Assembly (NCBI RefSeq): GCF_001522585.2
Contig: NZ_CP013374.1
Coordinates: forward strand, 310,001 to 374,000
DNA: 64,000 bases
Direction of reading: 5' to 3'
Source: Burkholderia sp. NRF60-BP8
Lineage (GTDB): Bacteria > Pseudomonadota > Gammaproteobacteria > Burkholderiales > Burkholderiaceae
In this document: positions 46,517 through 55,883 of the stretch, one piece after another
Position numbering within the stretch: position 1 is the first letter of the stretch
Layout of the letters: each line of letters begins with the position of its first letter
Notes under the pieces: generated by a model
Databases searched by the model: none
Told to the model about the DNA's origin: nothing
Seen by the model: only the letters and a program-made list of their open reading frames with translations
Made by a program: the position numbers and the translations under genes

Positions 46517-48688
46517 TCACCAGTTGTATTTCGCGCTCGCCAGCACGGTCCGCTCGTTGCCGAACACGCACACGGCGTACGACTGACAGCCGCTGACGTA
46601 GCGCCGCTCGAACAGGTTCGCGACGTTCACCGCGAAACGCCAGCGCGGCAGCTCGTAATGGATCGCGAGGTCGTAAAGCGTCGCGCTCGGCACCGTCAGC
46701 GAATTGTCCGGCGCGCCGGCCGATGCGCTCTGGTAGCGCACGCCGCCGCCGATGCCGAAGCCCGCCAGCGCGCCCGTGCGCCAGGTCCAGTCGGCCCACA
46801 TCGACGCCATCTGCCGCGGCAGCGGGACCGACACCGGCCAGTGGTTCAGCGACGCGTCGTTCGCCTGCACGTTCTTGACGTCCTGATAGAGATACGACGC
46901 GACGATCGACAGCTCGCGCGTCACCTGGCCGACCGCGCTCAGCTCGATACCTTGCGAGCGCACCTTGCCGGTCTGCACCGACGTCGTCGCGGTCGGGTCG
47001 AGCGCGACCGGCGTCGGCGTCACGACGTTGGTCTGGTCGATCCGATACACGGCCGCATTCAGCATCAGGTTCCGGCCGGCCGGCTGCCAGCGCAGCCCGG
47101 CCTCCGTCTGCGTGCCGCGGGTCGGCTTCGGCAGGCCGCCGCCGTACATGCGCACGCCGATGACCGGATCGAACGACGTCGAATAGCTGACGTACGGCGA
47201 CAACCCGGCGTCGCCGCGATAGGTGAGCCCGACCCGCCCGGAGAACGCACTGACGTCCTGCTGCGCATGCGTGCCGGCGGCCCGGTCGTCGAACCGCGCA
47301 TTCACGACGTCCTCGCGGCCGCCGAGCGTCAGCGTCCAGCGCCGCCAACGGATCTGGTCCTGCGCATACACGCCGACCGCGTTCATCGCGGTGTACTGAT
47401 CGACGTGGCCGAGCGACGTCGGACCGGAGAAGATCGCGGCCGTCACGGGCCGATAGACCGGGTGATACAGGTCGAGCGACGGGGCGAGCGCAAGCAGCAC
47501 GCTGTTGGTCGTCGTCTGCCGGTCGAACTGCAGGCCGAACAGCAGCGTATGTTCGAGCGGCCCCGTGCCGACGCGCGCCTGCGCACGATTGTCGATGTCG
47601 AGCCGGCTGTAGTTGAGCTGGAACAGCCCCGCGAAACGCATCATGTTCGTCGTGCTGCGGGGCGCGAAGCCGTTGCCGAACACCGTCGCATCGTCGAGCG
47701 ACAGGTGCGACCAGCGCACGTCCTGATGCAGCGTCCAGATCGCGTTCACGCGGTGTTCCAGCGCGTAGCCGAGCGACCATTGCTTCTTGCGGTAGTCGTT
47801 GAACGACGGGTCGCCCATGTAGATGTCCTGCGACAGGCGGCCGTTCGGGTTCGGCAGCACCGTGCCTGACGCGGGCAGGAAGTTCGACGAGATGTCGCCG
47901 CTGTCCTGCAGGTACGTCGCGGCAAACGTCAGCGACGTGTCGGCGTTCGGCCGCCACCGGAACGACGGCGCGAGCGCGACGCGCCGGTCGCCGTTCGGGC
48001 CGGTCACCGCGTTGCCGTCGCGCGCGACGCCGACGAAGCGGTACGCAGCCTTGCCGTCAGGGTCGAGGCTGTCGCCGACATCGAGCATGGCCTGCTTGCG
48101 CGCATCGTTGCCGAGCTGCACGCCAGCTTCGCGCACGCGCGCACCGTCGGCGCGCTTCGTCTGCGCGTCGACGATCGCGCCCGGCTCGCCCGCACCGTAC
48201 AGCACCGACGTCGGCCCGCGCAGCACCGCGATCGAATCGATCGTGTACGGATCGACGCGCCAGTTCGCGATCACGGCCGTGTTCGGCGCCGGCAGGCCGT
48301 CGACGTACAGCGTCGGCGTGAAGCCGCGCAGCGCCGCATACCAGTCGGTGCGGCTGTCGGCGCCGAACGTCGCGAAGCCGGGCACGTAGCGCAACGCCTG
48401 GTTCAGGTCGGTCGCGCCGGTCATCTCGATCTGTTGCGCGGTGACGATGTCGATCGTTTGCGGAATCTCGTCGATCGGCGTGTCGGTCTTGGTGCCGGTG
48501 GCGGTGCGCCGCCCGACGAGCCCGACGGCCGAAGCATCGGCCGGCCCTCGCACGTCGATGGCCGGCAGCACGGCCGCCGCCCCCGGCGCCGATGCCTGCG
48601 CGTGCGCACCGCCCGCGGCGGCCGCGCACCACGCTGCGCCTGCCGCGATCGCCATTGCGCGCCGCCCCGTCCCTGTCTCCGTCCACAT
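46517..48688 (-). CDS. TonB-dependent siderophore receptor
   Basis: A 723-residue outer-membrane receptor. Signal peptide to about AHAQAS; plug domain about 60-190 with IDEIPQTIDIVTAQQIEMTG and IAVLRGPTSVLYGAGEPGAI; beta-barrel ending in RTVLASAKYNW with the C-terminal aromatic. The LPAIDVRGP segment is a TonB-box candidate. The frame is open to 48853, but the ATG at 48688 gives a normal leader. It resembles ferric-siderophore receptors of the FhuE/FpvA group only generally. No clear Fur box is visible in the 48689-48963 gap. Confidence 0.88.
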   Translation of the reverse strand: MWTETGTGRRAMAIAAGAAWCAAAAGGAHAQASAPGAAAVLPAIDVRGPADASAVGLVGRRTATGTKTDTPIDEIPQTIDIVTAQQIEMTGATDLNQALRYVPGFATFGADSRTDWYAALRGFTPTLYVDGLPAPNTAVIANWRVDPYTIDSIAVLRGPTSVLYGAGEPGAIVDAQTKRADGARVREAGVQLGNDARKQAMLDVGDSLDPDGKAAYRFVGVARDGNAVTGPNGDRRVALAPSFRWRPNADTSLTFAATYLQDSGDISSNFLPASGTVLPNPNGRLSQDIYMGDPSFNDYRKKQWSLGYALEHRVNAIWTLHQDVRWSHLSLDDATVFGNGFAPRSTTNMMRFAGLFQLNYSRLDIDNRAQARVGTGPLEHTLLFGLQFDRQTTTNSVLLALAPSLDLYHPVYRPVTAAIFSGPTSLGHVDQYTAMNAVGVYAQDQIRWRRWTLTLGGREDVVNARFDDRAAGTHAQQDVSAFSGRVGLTYRGDAGLSPYVSYSTSFDPVIGVRMYGGGLPKPTRGTQTEAGLRWQPAGRNLMLNAAVYRIDQTNVVTPTPVALDPTATTSVQTGKVRSQGIELSAVGQVTRELSIVASYLYQDVKNVQANDASLNHWPVSVPLPRQMASMWADWTWRTGALAGFGIGGGVRYQSASAGAPDNSLTVPSATLYDLAIHYELPRWRFAVNVANLFERRYVSGCQSYAVCVFGNERTVLASAKYNW

Positions 48689-48963
48689 CGTCTCGATACT
48701 CCGTCGTGCTGGGTTGGCCCGTTCGGCCGGATCGACGAACCGCGTATCGCCCGGGTCCGTCCGGTGGTGTCGTGATTGCCGTGCCGGCGAAGGCAGTGAA
48801 GCGTGAATCGGTACGCACCGACCGATTGCGCCGTTCGCGAGCGCAGCGATCATACCGGCCGAACGTGGCGCGGTCTTTAAAAAAGAATTGGACCGACGGC
48901 GGCGGCACGCATCTTGCGCGTCGCCCGAACCGCATCAGGGACCCGGCGCAGCCGGGCATCGAC

Positions 48964-49875
48964 GTGACACGCACATCCGGCAGGATTCACATCGGCATTT
49001 CAGGCTGGCGCTACCCGGGCTGGCGGGGGACGTTCTACCCTGCCGACCTGAAGCAGGCCGGCGAGCTGCGGTATGCAGCGGGCCAGATGCAGACGATCGA
49101 GATCAACGGCACGCACTACAGCCTGCAAGCGCCGGACAGCTGGCGGCGCTGGTATGCCGAAACGCCGCCGGGGTTCGTGTTCAGCGTCAAGGGTTCGCGC
49201 TACCTCACGCACATCCTGCGTTTTCGCGACGAGACCGCCACGGTCGCGTGCGCGAATTTTTTCGCCCAGGGGCTGTTCGCGCTGAAGGAGAAGCTCGGGC
49301 CGCTGCTGTGGCAATTCCCCCCGTCGCTGCGTTTCGACCCGGCCCACATGGAGCGCTTCCTGAGCCTGCTGCCGCACGATACGGAAGCCGCGCTCGCGCT
49401 CGCCCGCCGGCACGATTCGCACGTCCGGGCGCCATATCTGGAGATCGACCGCAAGCGAGCGTTGCGTCACGCGGTGGAAGTGCGACACGACAGTTTCGTG
49501 GATCCGGCGTTCGTGAAACTGCTGCGCCGCCACAAGGTCGCGCTCGTCGTGTCGGATTCGACCGAGGCGTGGCCTCAGTTCGAGGATCTGAGCGCGCGGT
49601 TCGTGTACATGCGGCTGCACGGCACCGAAACGAAGTATTCGGGCGAATACGCCGACGCGGCGCTCGAGCGATGGGCACGCCGGATCGACACGTGGAGCCG
49701 GGGCGCGCAGCCCGACGATGCGCGTCTCGCCGCACCGGCGCTGCACCCGCCACGCGCTGCGACGCGCGACGTGTACTGCTATTTCGACAACGACACGAAA
49801 ACGCAAGCGCCGTTCGACGCCAGGCGGCTGATGGCGCGGCTCGGGCTGCACGCGCATGACACGGCGGCCGAATGA
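48964..49875 (+). CDS. DUF72 domain protein
   Basis: A 303-residue protein of the DUF72 (YecE-like) family with a TIM-barrel fold. Seen: IHIGISGWRYPGWRGTFYP at the N-terminus, EINGTHYSLQAPDSWRRWY, LLWQFPPSLRFDPAHMERFL, and RFVYMRLHGTETKYSGEYAD followed by DVYCYFDNDTKTQAPFDA near the end. The start is a GTG at 48964, the first that fits the family length. No activity has been assigned to the family with certainty, to my knowledge. Confidence 0.82.
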   Translation: MTRTSGRIHIGISGWRYPGWRGTFYPADLKQAGELRYAAGQMQTIEINGTHYSLQAPDSWRRWYAETPPGFVFSVKGSRYLTHILRFRDETATVACANFFAQGLFALKEKLGPLLWQFPPSLRFDPAHMERFLSLLPHDTEAALALARRHDSHVRAPYLEIDRKRALRHAVEVRHDSFVDPAFVKLLRRHKVALVVSDSTEAWPQFEDLSARFVYMRLHGTETKYSGEYADAALERWARRIDTWSRGAQPDDARLAAPALHPPRAATRDVYCYFDNDTKTQAPFDARRLMARLGLHAHDTAAE

Positions 49876-50046
49876 AGCGGCCGGCAAACTGCACGCCGAA
49901 CACGCCGCCGGAAACCGCGAGGCCGGGCGCGAAAGATGCTCCGGTGCTGCCGGATCGCACGTCCTCGTCGCGCGCACCGCGCGCCCGGTAAATTTTTCAC
50001 GACCGGCAACCGGCGCCATGGGCCAACACTGCAAGGAGAAAAAGCG

Positions 50047-50217
50047 ATGACCCTGCTCATCTACCTGGTCGGATGGATCATTTTCATCGGCGGCGTCGTC
50101 TGGGGTTTGATGACGCTGCACGTCGCCCAGCACATCATCGAGATCGTGGCCGTCATCCTGTTCGGCATCGCGGTCATCACCGGCGCGACGCGCGCCCGGA
50201 ATCGCGACCGCTCGTAG
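50047..50217 (+). CDS. 56-residue membrane protein
   Basis: A small protein with two hydrophobic segments (LLIYLVGWIIFIGGVVWGLM and IIEIVAVILFGIAVITG) and a basic tail RARNRDRS. AAGGAG eight bases before its ATG supports real translation. It resembles small inner-membrane proteins of unknown function common in Burkholderia. It stands alone after the DUF72 gene (171-base gap with nothing else visible). Confidence 0.7.
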   Translation: MTLLIYLVGWIIFIGGVVWGLMTLHVAQHIIEIVAVILFGIAVITGATRARNRDRS

Positions 50218-50424
50218 CAGGGCGCCGGCGCGTGCCCGCCCCGCACGGTCGGACGGCATCGTCCGGATTCCTCACGTACGTCGCTGGCCGTTTCGTACGC
50301 ACGGCGGGACGCCGGGAAAGCGGGCGCCTCCGCGCCTCACCAGATAGTAGGCAACGCATGCGTCCTTTGCGTCGGCGGCAGCGGTTGCGCTACGCTCGAT
50401 TCGGCCTCGTATCGGGGCTTGAAA

Positions 50425-50438
50425 TTTAAGCGCTTAAA
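50425..50438. promoter_or_regulatory. LacI-type operator before the galactanase gene
   Basis: TTTAAGCGCTTAAA is a perfect 14-bp palindrome 55 bp before the galactanase start. It matches the site at 59379-59392, upstream of the transporter operon, at 13 of 14 positions. Both are probably bound by the LacI-family regulator at 59573-60586. Confidence 0.75.
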
Positions 50439-50492
50439 CTTTTGATGTCGGCGATCCCGCACCCGACGGGATCCCTCACCTGGAGGATGACG

Positions 50493-51653
50493 ATGAACAG
50501 ACGATCGATGCTGAGCTGGAGCGTTTCGACCGCGGCACTTGCCTGTCTCGACCTGGCCGGCCCGCTGCCGGCCTTCGCACAGGCCGTCACGCGTGCCGCA
50601 GGCAGCGCCCCGTTCGCGATGGGCGCCGACGTGTCGACGCTACCGGAACTCGAGGCGCACGGCGCGCAGTACTTCGACCGCGGGCACCCGCGCGACTGCC
50701 TGAAGATCCTGCACGCGCACGGCGTCGATTCGATCCGCATCAAGGTATGGAACGATCCGGGCAATCCGGACTTCTTCCCCGCGAACCAAAGCGCCCCGGC
50801 CGGCTACAACAACGCGGCTCATGTCGTTGCGCTCGCCAGGCGCGCGGCCGCGCTCGGAATGCGCATCCTGATCGATTTCCACTACAGCGACTGGTGGGCC
50901 GACCCCGGCAAGCAATACCCGCCGCATGCGTGGGCCGGCAAGAATCTCGCCGATACGTGCGCGCTGCTGTCGGCTTATACGACCGACGTGCTGCGCCAGT
51001 TGCAGCGCGCCGGCGTGCGGCCCGAGTGGGTGCAGATCGGCAACGAGATCACGGGCGGCATGCTGTGGCCGCTCGGCCGCTACGACCAGTGGGACAACCT
51101 CGCTCAATTGCTGAAGGCGGGCCGCGATGCGGTGAAGGCCGTCGACCCGCGCATCAAGGTGATGCTGCACATCGACAGCGGCGGCGACAACGCGAAAAGC
51201 CGCTGGTGGTTCGACAGCGCGACGCAACGCGGTGTCGCATTCGACGTGATCGGCCTGTCGTATTACCCGCAGTGGCAAGGCGCGCTCGACGACCTGCGCA
51301 ACAACGCGAACGATCTCGCGGTGCGCTACGACAAGGAACTGATCGTCGTCGAGACCGCGTATCCGTGGACCACCAGCGACGGCGACTCCGAGCCGAACGC
51401 GATGACGAACACGGGCTCGACCGCGTTCCCGCCGTCGCCGGCCGGGCAGGCGCAATTCCTCGCGGCGGTCGTCGATATCGTGAAGGGGGTGCCGGGCCGT
51501 CGCGGCGCCGGCGTGTTCTGGTGGGAGCCGGAGTGGATTCCGACGCCGGGCGTCGGCTGGAAGGTCGGCGCGGGCGACCAGTGGGACAACAACACGTTGT
51601 TCAATTTCCACGGCCACGCGCTGTCGTCGCTCGACGCATACCGCCAGCGCTGA
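50493..51653 (+). CDS. Arabinogalactan endo-beta-1,4-galactanase (GH53)
   Basis: A 386-residue secreted GH53 enzyme that cleaves beta-1,4-galactan side chains of pectin. A leader (MNRRSMLSWSVSTAALACLD, cleaved near AFAQA) precedes the TIM barrel. Catalytic acid/base Glu185 lies in VQIGNEITGGMLWP and the nucleophile Glu287 in IVVETAYPW, with FHYSDWWADPGKQ also typical. GGAGG six bases before the ATG at 50493 favours it over the ATG at 50487. It is apart from the importer operon but shares its operator. Its products would be galacto-oligosaccharides. Confidence 0.92.
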   Translation: MNRRSMLSWSVSTAALACLDLAGPLPAFAQAVTRAAGSAPFAMGADVSTLPELEAHGAQYFDRGHPRDCLKILHAHGVDSIRIKVWNDPGNPDFFPANQSAPAGYNNAAHVVALARRAAALGMRILIDFHYSDWWADPGKQYPPHAWAGKNLADTCALLSAYTTDVLRQLQRAGVRPEWVQIGNEITGGMLWPLGRYDQWDNLAQLLKAGRDAVKAVDPRIKVMLHIDSGGDNAKSRWWFDSATQRGVAFDVIGLSYYPQWQGALDDLRNNANDLAVRYDKELIVVETAYPWTTSDGDSEPNAMTNTGSTAFPPSPAGQAQFLAAVVDIVKGVPGRRGAGVFWWEPEWIPTPGVGWKVGAGDQWDNNTLFNFHGHALSSLDAYRQR

Positions 51654-51695
51654 CGCGGCACGGCCGACGGCATCACCGCACCGGCGTATCGCGCG

Positions 51696-53009
51696 TCAGT
51701 GCGGTGCATCGACACGGCGGCGCGCAGGCGCCGCCGTGTCGCTTGTGCCGCTCGTGCCGCTTGCGCCACCGGCCCGGCCGCGCTCGCCGCGCGCATCCCG
51801 GGCGAGCAGCGCGAACGCGACGAGCGCGAGCCCGCAACAGCCCGCGAACGTCGCGCGATAGCCGAACAGGTCGACGCACGCGCCCGACAGCACGCCCGAC
51901 GCAATCGAGCCGACGCGCGCGGTGCTGAAGAACATCGCGGTGGCGGTGCCGGGGCGCGTGGGCATCAGGTCGCATACGCGCGTCATCCCGAGGCACGACG
52001 TAATCGCGACCACGCATGCGCTCAGCAACTGCAGCGGCAGGATCGCGTCGACCCGCGACACCGCCGCGAGCCCGACGAAATACGCCGCATGCACGAGCGC
52101 ACACGCCGTCAGCCAGCGCGCCTTGTCGAGCCGCGTTGACCGGATGCCGAGCCACAGCATCATCGGAATCTCGAGCAATGCGGCCAGGCCGAGCGCCGCC
52201 GATACGTTCGTCGGCGTGCCGCCGAGTCCGCGCACGATGTAGAGCGGCAGCACGATCATCGTCGCGTTCGCCGCGAGCCCCATCAGCGTGAGCGCGACGA
52301 GAGTCCGCAGCACGCGCGCGCGCGGCGCGACGACGGCCGCCGTCGCGTCGTCCGGCGCTGCCGCGGTGCGATCGACTGCGCGCGCATGCGTCGCCGTGGG
52401 CCACCGCACGGGCTCCGGAATCCGCGCGACGATCGCCGCGCATGCGACGAAGCCGGCGGAAGCGGCGAGAAAGAGTCCGGCGAAACCCGTCTGCGCGAGG
52501 ATCAGCGCGCCGAGCGCAGGACCGAATACCCATGCGATCGACAGCATCGTGCGCAGCGCGGCCGACGCGAGTTCGCGCTGCGCGTCGTCGGCGACGGGCA
52601 GCACCGCGCGCGCGAACGAGAAGATCTGCGACAGCGACACGGCGCCCGCGCCGAGCAGGATCGTGCCGGCGGCGATCACCGGCCCGTGCGCCCGCAACAT
52701 GCACAGCAGCGCGAAGCCCAGCGCGGCCGCCGCGAGCGACACGACGAGCAGCGGCCGGTGCCGGTCGCGGCGATCCGACCAACGCCCGGCCCACGTGCTC
52801 GCGACGACCCCGCTCGCCGCGATCAGCGTCATGAACACGCCCGCGAGCAGCGGCGACATCCCCGCCGCTTCCACGCCGAACAGCGACAGGTACGGCGCGG
52901 TGAACGACATCGCGACGCCGAGCAGCAGCGCCGCCGCGGACAGCGGCACGAAATGCGCGATCCCCGCCAGGCGCGCGACATGCAACCGCAGCGACCGCAA
53001 CGACTGCAT
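51696..53009 (-). CDS. MFS transporter, sugar-efflux (SET) type
   Basis: A 437-residue protein with twelve membrane segments. HFVPLSAAALLLGVAMSFTA, STWAGRWSDRRDRHRPLLVV and MMLWLGIRSTRLDKARWLTA are like the SetA/SotB group of sugar efflux transporters, which relieve sugar overload. It lies four bases after the GH42 gene, last in the operon. Efflux of excess galactose or lactose is a guess from context. The tail is Gly/Ser/Thr/Arg-rich and coded within a strong DNA hairpin. Confidence 0.8.
   Translation of the reverse strand: MQSLRSLRLHVARLAGIAHFVPLSAAALLLGVAMSFTAPYLSLFGVEAAGMSPLLAGVFMTLIAASGVVASTWAGRWSDRRDRHRPLLVVSLAAAALGFALLCMLRAHGPVIAAGTILLGAGAVSLSQIFSFARAVLPVADDAQRELASAALRTMLSIAWVFGPALGALILAQTGFAGLFLAASAGFVACAAIVARIPEPVRWPTATHARAVDRTAAAPDDATAAVVAPRARVLRTLVALTLMGLAANATMIVLPLYIVRGLGGTPTNVSAALGLAALLEIPMMLWLGIRSTRLDKARWLTACALVHAAYFVGLAAVSRVDAILPLQLLSACVVAITSCLGMTRVCDLMPTRPGTATAMFFSTARVGSIASGVLSGACVDLFGYRATFAGCCGLALVAFALLARDARGERGRAGGASGTSGTSDTAAPARRRVDAPH
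51710..51741. terminator. Perfect 14-bp hairpin at end of MFS gene
   Basis: CGACACGGCGGCGC (51710-51723) and GCGCCGCCGTGTCG (51728-51741) pair perfectly across a GCAG tetraloop. It lies inside the last codons of the MFS gene and 57 bases past the convergent galactanase stop, where it could end the galactanase transcript. No T-run follows. Confidence 0.5.
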
Positions 53010-53013
53010 CGCG

Positions 53014-54984
53014 TCAGTCCGGCTCGACCCACGCGGCAACGTCCACCGCGCCAAGTTCCCGGCCGCCGAGGACGAAGCGCGCACCGTCCGGCACGGGCAG
53101 CGTGCACGGCGCGTCGCCGTAGTTGAACGCGAACGTTACGCGCCCGCGTCGACGCAACCGCACGCCGTCCGGCAGCGCGCGCATCGAAAGGCCGGCATCG
53201 CGTGCGCAGCGGGCAACGATCGCGCGCAACAGCGTCCGGTCGAAACAGGCCGTCGCCATCGTGACGCCACCGCGCCGCACGAGCACCGGCACACCGTCGT
53301 CGCATGCGGCGAGCACGTCGATGCCGGCCGTCGATTCCATGTCGATGTGATCGTGCCATTTCAGCGCATGGCCGTCGACACCGTCGAACGACACCCGCGG
53401 CGCGAGCGACGGCCGCAGCGATTCGACCTGGCCGATCCGCACCGGCAGCACGTCGCGCAGCTTGCCCGGCGCGAGACCCGGCGCGATCGCGAATTCCGCG
53501 GTGCGCGAGCCCGTGCGCGGCCCGAACAGCCAGTGCGCGCGTCCGCTCGCGGCCTGCTCGACGATGCGCTCCGTCACGACCGGCAGCGTCGGCGCGACGA
53601 CGAACGCATAACGCGACACGTCGGCATCGGCCGCAACGATGTCGACGTCGAGACCCAGCTCGCGCAACGCGCGATACCAGTCGAACGCGTGCTGCTGATA
53701 GTCGAAATCGGCGCCGTGCGGCTGGATCCGGATCATCCAGTCGGCCTCGTAGTCGAACAGCAGCGCGACGCGCGCCGTCTCGCGCTCGCCGACGACGAGC
53801 GCAGGATCCAGTGCGGCGATCTCGCGTGCGACGCGCGCCACTTCATGACCGCCCGGCGACAACCGGTCGTCCGGTGCGTTGAGCCCCGAGTGCAGTTGCT
53901 CCTGCGCGTGCGGATACTGTCGCCAGCGGAAATACGACACGAGTTCCGCGCCGTGCGCGAACGCTTCCCACGTCCACATCCGCACCGCGCCCGCGTGCGG
54001 CACCGGGTTGTACGGCCCCCAGTTGACGGGCCCCGCCTGTTGCTCCATCACCCACATCCGGCCGTTGCCGACGCCGCGATACAGGTCGTGCGAGAACGCC
54101 GACACGTCCGGATGCCCGGTGCGGGCCCAGCGTCGCTTGTCGGCTTCGTCGAGCGGCAACACTTCGGTACGCGGCACCGGATAGCTGTCCCACGCGGCGA
54201 CGTCGAGCCCGCCTCGCGCGAACGCGTAGTGGTCGAACTCGGCGAAAAAGCCCATGAAGTTGTGCAATACGTCGCGGCCCGGCGCGTGCGGACGGATCGC
54301 GTCGACCTGCGCGGCATGGAACCGCGCGACCGCGTCCGACTGATAGCGCCGGAAGTCGAGCAGATGCGCGGGATTCGCGTCGGTCGGCGTATGGCGCGGC
54401 AGTTCGATCTCGTCGAAGCCGCGATACTCCATGCTCCAGAACACGTTGCCCCACGCGCGGTTCAGCGCGCCGATATCGCCGTAACGCGCGGCGAGCCACG
54501 CGCGAAAGCCTTCGAGCGCCGCCCGCGTATAGCTGGGCAGCGTGTTGTGGCAGCCGAGTTCGTTGTCGGTCTGCCACGCGATCACCGCCGGATGTGCGCC
54601 GTAGCGCCGCGCCATCGCGTCGGCGATGCGCACGCAGTGCTCGCGATACACGGGGCTCGCGATGTCGTAATGGCGACGCGAGCCGAACTGCCACACCGCG
54701 CCGTCCGCGCCCACCGGCAGAATCTCCGGGTGGCGATCGACGAGCCACTTCGGCGGCGCGGCGGTCGGCGTGCCGAGCACGATCTTCAGCTGCCGGCGCG
54801 CGAGCGTGTCGATCGCGTCGTCGAGCCACGCCCAGTCGTAGCGGCCCGGCTCCGGCTCCATCCGGCTCCACGCGAATTCGGCGATCCGCACGCGGGTCAG
54901 GCCCAGTTCGGCCATGCGCCGCGCATCGCGATCCCATTGTTCGCGCGGCCAGTGTTCGGGGTAGTAACAAACGCCGAGATGCAT
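53014..54984 (-). CDS. Beta-galactosidase, GH42
   Basis: A 656-residue cytoplasmic GH42 enzyme. The N-terminal LGVCYYPEHWPREQWDRD is diagnostic. Acid/base Glu142 follows Asn141 in WQTDNELGCHNT and the nucleophile Glu314 lies in MWVMEQQAGPVNWG. A trimerisation domain and a small beta domain (from ALPDGVRLRRRGRVTFAF) follow. There is no signal peptide, so it acts on imported beta-galactosides, releasing galactose. Operon position between transporter and MFS genes, plus the GH53 enzyme, points to galactan degradation. Confidence 0.94.
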   Translation of the reverse strand: MHLGVCYYPEHWPREQWDRDARRMAELGLTRVRIAEFAWSRMEPEPGRYDWAWLDDAIDTLARRQLKIVLGTPTAAPPKWLVDRHPEILPVGADGAVWQFGSRRHYDIASPVYREHCVRIADAMARRYGAHPAVIAWQTDNELGCHNTLPSYTRAALEGFRAWLAARYGDIGALNRAWGNVFWSMEYRGFDEIELPRHTPTDANPAHLLDFRRYQSDAVARFHAAQVDAIRPHAPGRDVLHNFMGFFAEFDHYAFARGGLDVAAWDSYPVPRTEVLPLDEADKRRWARTGHPDVSAFSHDLYRGVGNGRMWVMEQQAGPVNWGPYNPVPHAGAVRMWTWEAFAHGAELVSYFRWRQYPHAQEQLHSGLNAPDDRLSPGGHEVARVAREIAALDPALVVGERETARVALLFDYEADWMIRIQPHGADFDYQQHAFDWYRALRELGLDVDIVAADADVSRYAFVVAPTLPVVTERIVEQAASGRAHWLFGPRTGSRTAEFAIAPGLAPGKLRDVLPVRIGQVESLRPSLAPRVSFDGVDGHALKWHDHIDMESTAGIDVLAACDDGVPVLVRRGGVTMATACFDRTLLRAIVARCARDAGLSMRALPDGVRLRRRGRVTFAFNYGDAPCTLPVPDGARFVLGGRELGAVDVAAWVEPD

Positions 54985-55020
54985 CGTGGATTCCTTGCTG
55001 AAGAAAGAGGATGGGACGGA

Positions 55021-55872
55021 TCAGCCCTTGGTCGCGCCGAACGTGAGCCCCGCGACGAAGTGCTTCTGCATCGCGAAGAACATCGCGACCGACGGCAGCG
55101 CGGCGAGCACCGAGCCGGCCGACACGATGTTCCAGGCCGTCGTCCACTGCCCTTTGAGCGCGGCGACGCCGACCGTGATCGGCGCCGCGTCGTCGCCTTG
55201 CGTGAGGCACAGCGCCCAGAAGTAGTCGTTCCACACGAACGTGAACACGAGGATCGCGAGCGCCGCGAGCGCGGGCCGCACGAGCGGCAACACGACGCGC
55301 CAGTAGATCGCCCACTCGGACGCGCCTTCGACGCGCGCGGCCTCGATCAGCTCGAACGGCAGCTCGCGGATGAAGTTGCGCAGGAACAGCGTGCAGAAGC
55401 CGGTCTGAAACGCCGTATGGAACAGCACGAGCGCCCACACGGTGTTGTAGAGCCCGACGCCGAGCATGATCTGGCGCACCGGAATCATCAGAATCTGGAT
55501 CGGCACGAAGTTGCCGGCGACGAACAGCCCGAGCAGCACGAGATTGCCGCGGAAGCGGTAGTTCGCGAGCGCGTGTCCGGCGAGCGACGCGAGCAGGATC
55601 GACGCGGCGACCGACGGCACCGTGATCAGGATGCTGTTCGCGAAGTAATGCAGCATCGGCGTCTGCGTGAGCGCGGCGCCGTAGTTGTCGACCAGCGCGA
55701 ACTGCTTCGGCCAGTCCCAGTAACGACCGGCCGCGATCTCGTCGGTCGAGCGGATCGACGTGACGAGCACCGCGAGCAGCGGCACGAGCCACAGCACGAG
55801 CGCGCACGGCAGCGACAGCCGGTACAGCAGACGGGCGGGACGTCCCCAGCGGGACACGGGCATCGGATACAT
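55021..55872 (-). CDS. Galacto-oligosaccharide ABC permease (MalG type)
   Basis: About 283 residues, six membrane segments, EAA loop LIEAARVEGASEWAIYWRVV. AAGGA eight bases before the ATG at 55872 favours that start; another ATG at 55881 lies inside the ribosome binding site. It starts 11 bases after its partner permease gene. It should import the products of the GH53 enzyme. Confidence 0.9.
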   Translation of the reverse strand: MYPMPVSRWGRPARLLYRLSLPCALVLWLVPLLAVLVTSIRSTDEIAAGRYWDWPKQFALVDNYGAALTQTPMLHYFANSILITVPSVAASILLASLAGHALANYRFRGNLVLLGLFVAGNFVPIQILMIPVRQIMLGVGLYNTVWALVLFHTAFQTGFCTLFLRNFIRELPFELIEAARVEGASEWAIYWRVVLPLVRPALAALAILVFTFVWNDYFWALCLTQGDDAAPITVGVAALKGQWTTAWNIVSAGSVLAALPSVAMFFAMQKHFVAGLTFGATKG

Positions 55873-55883
55873 GTTGGTCATCC

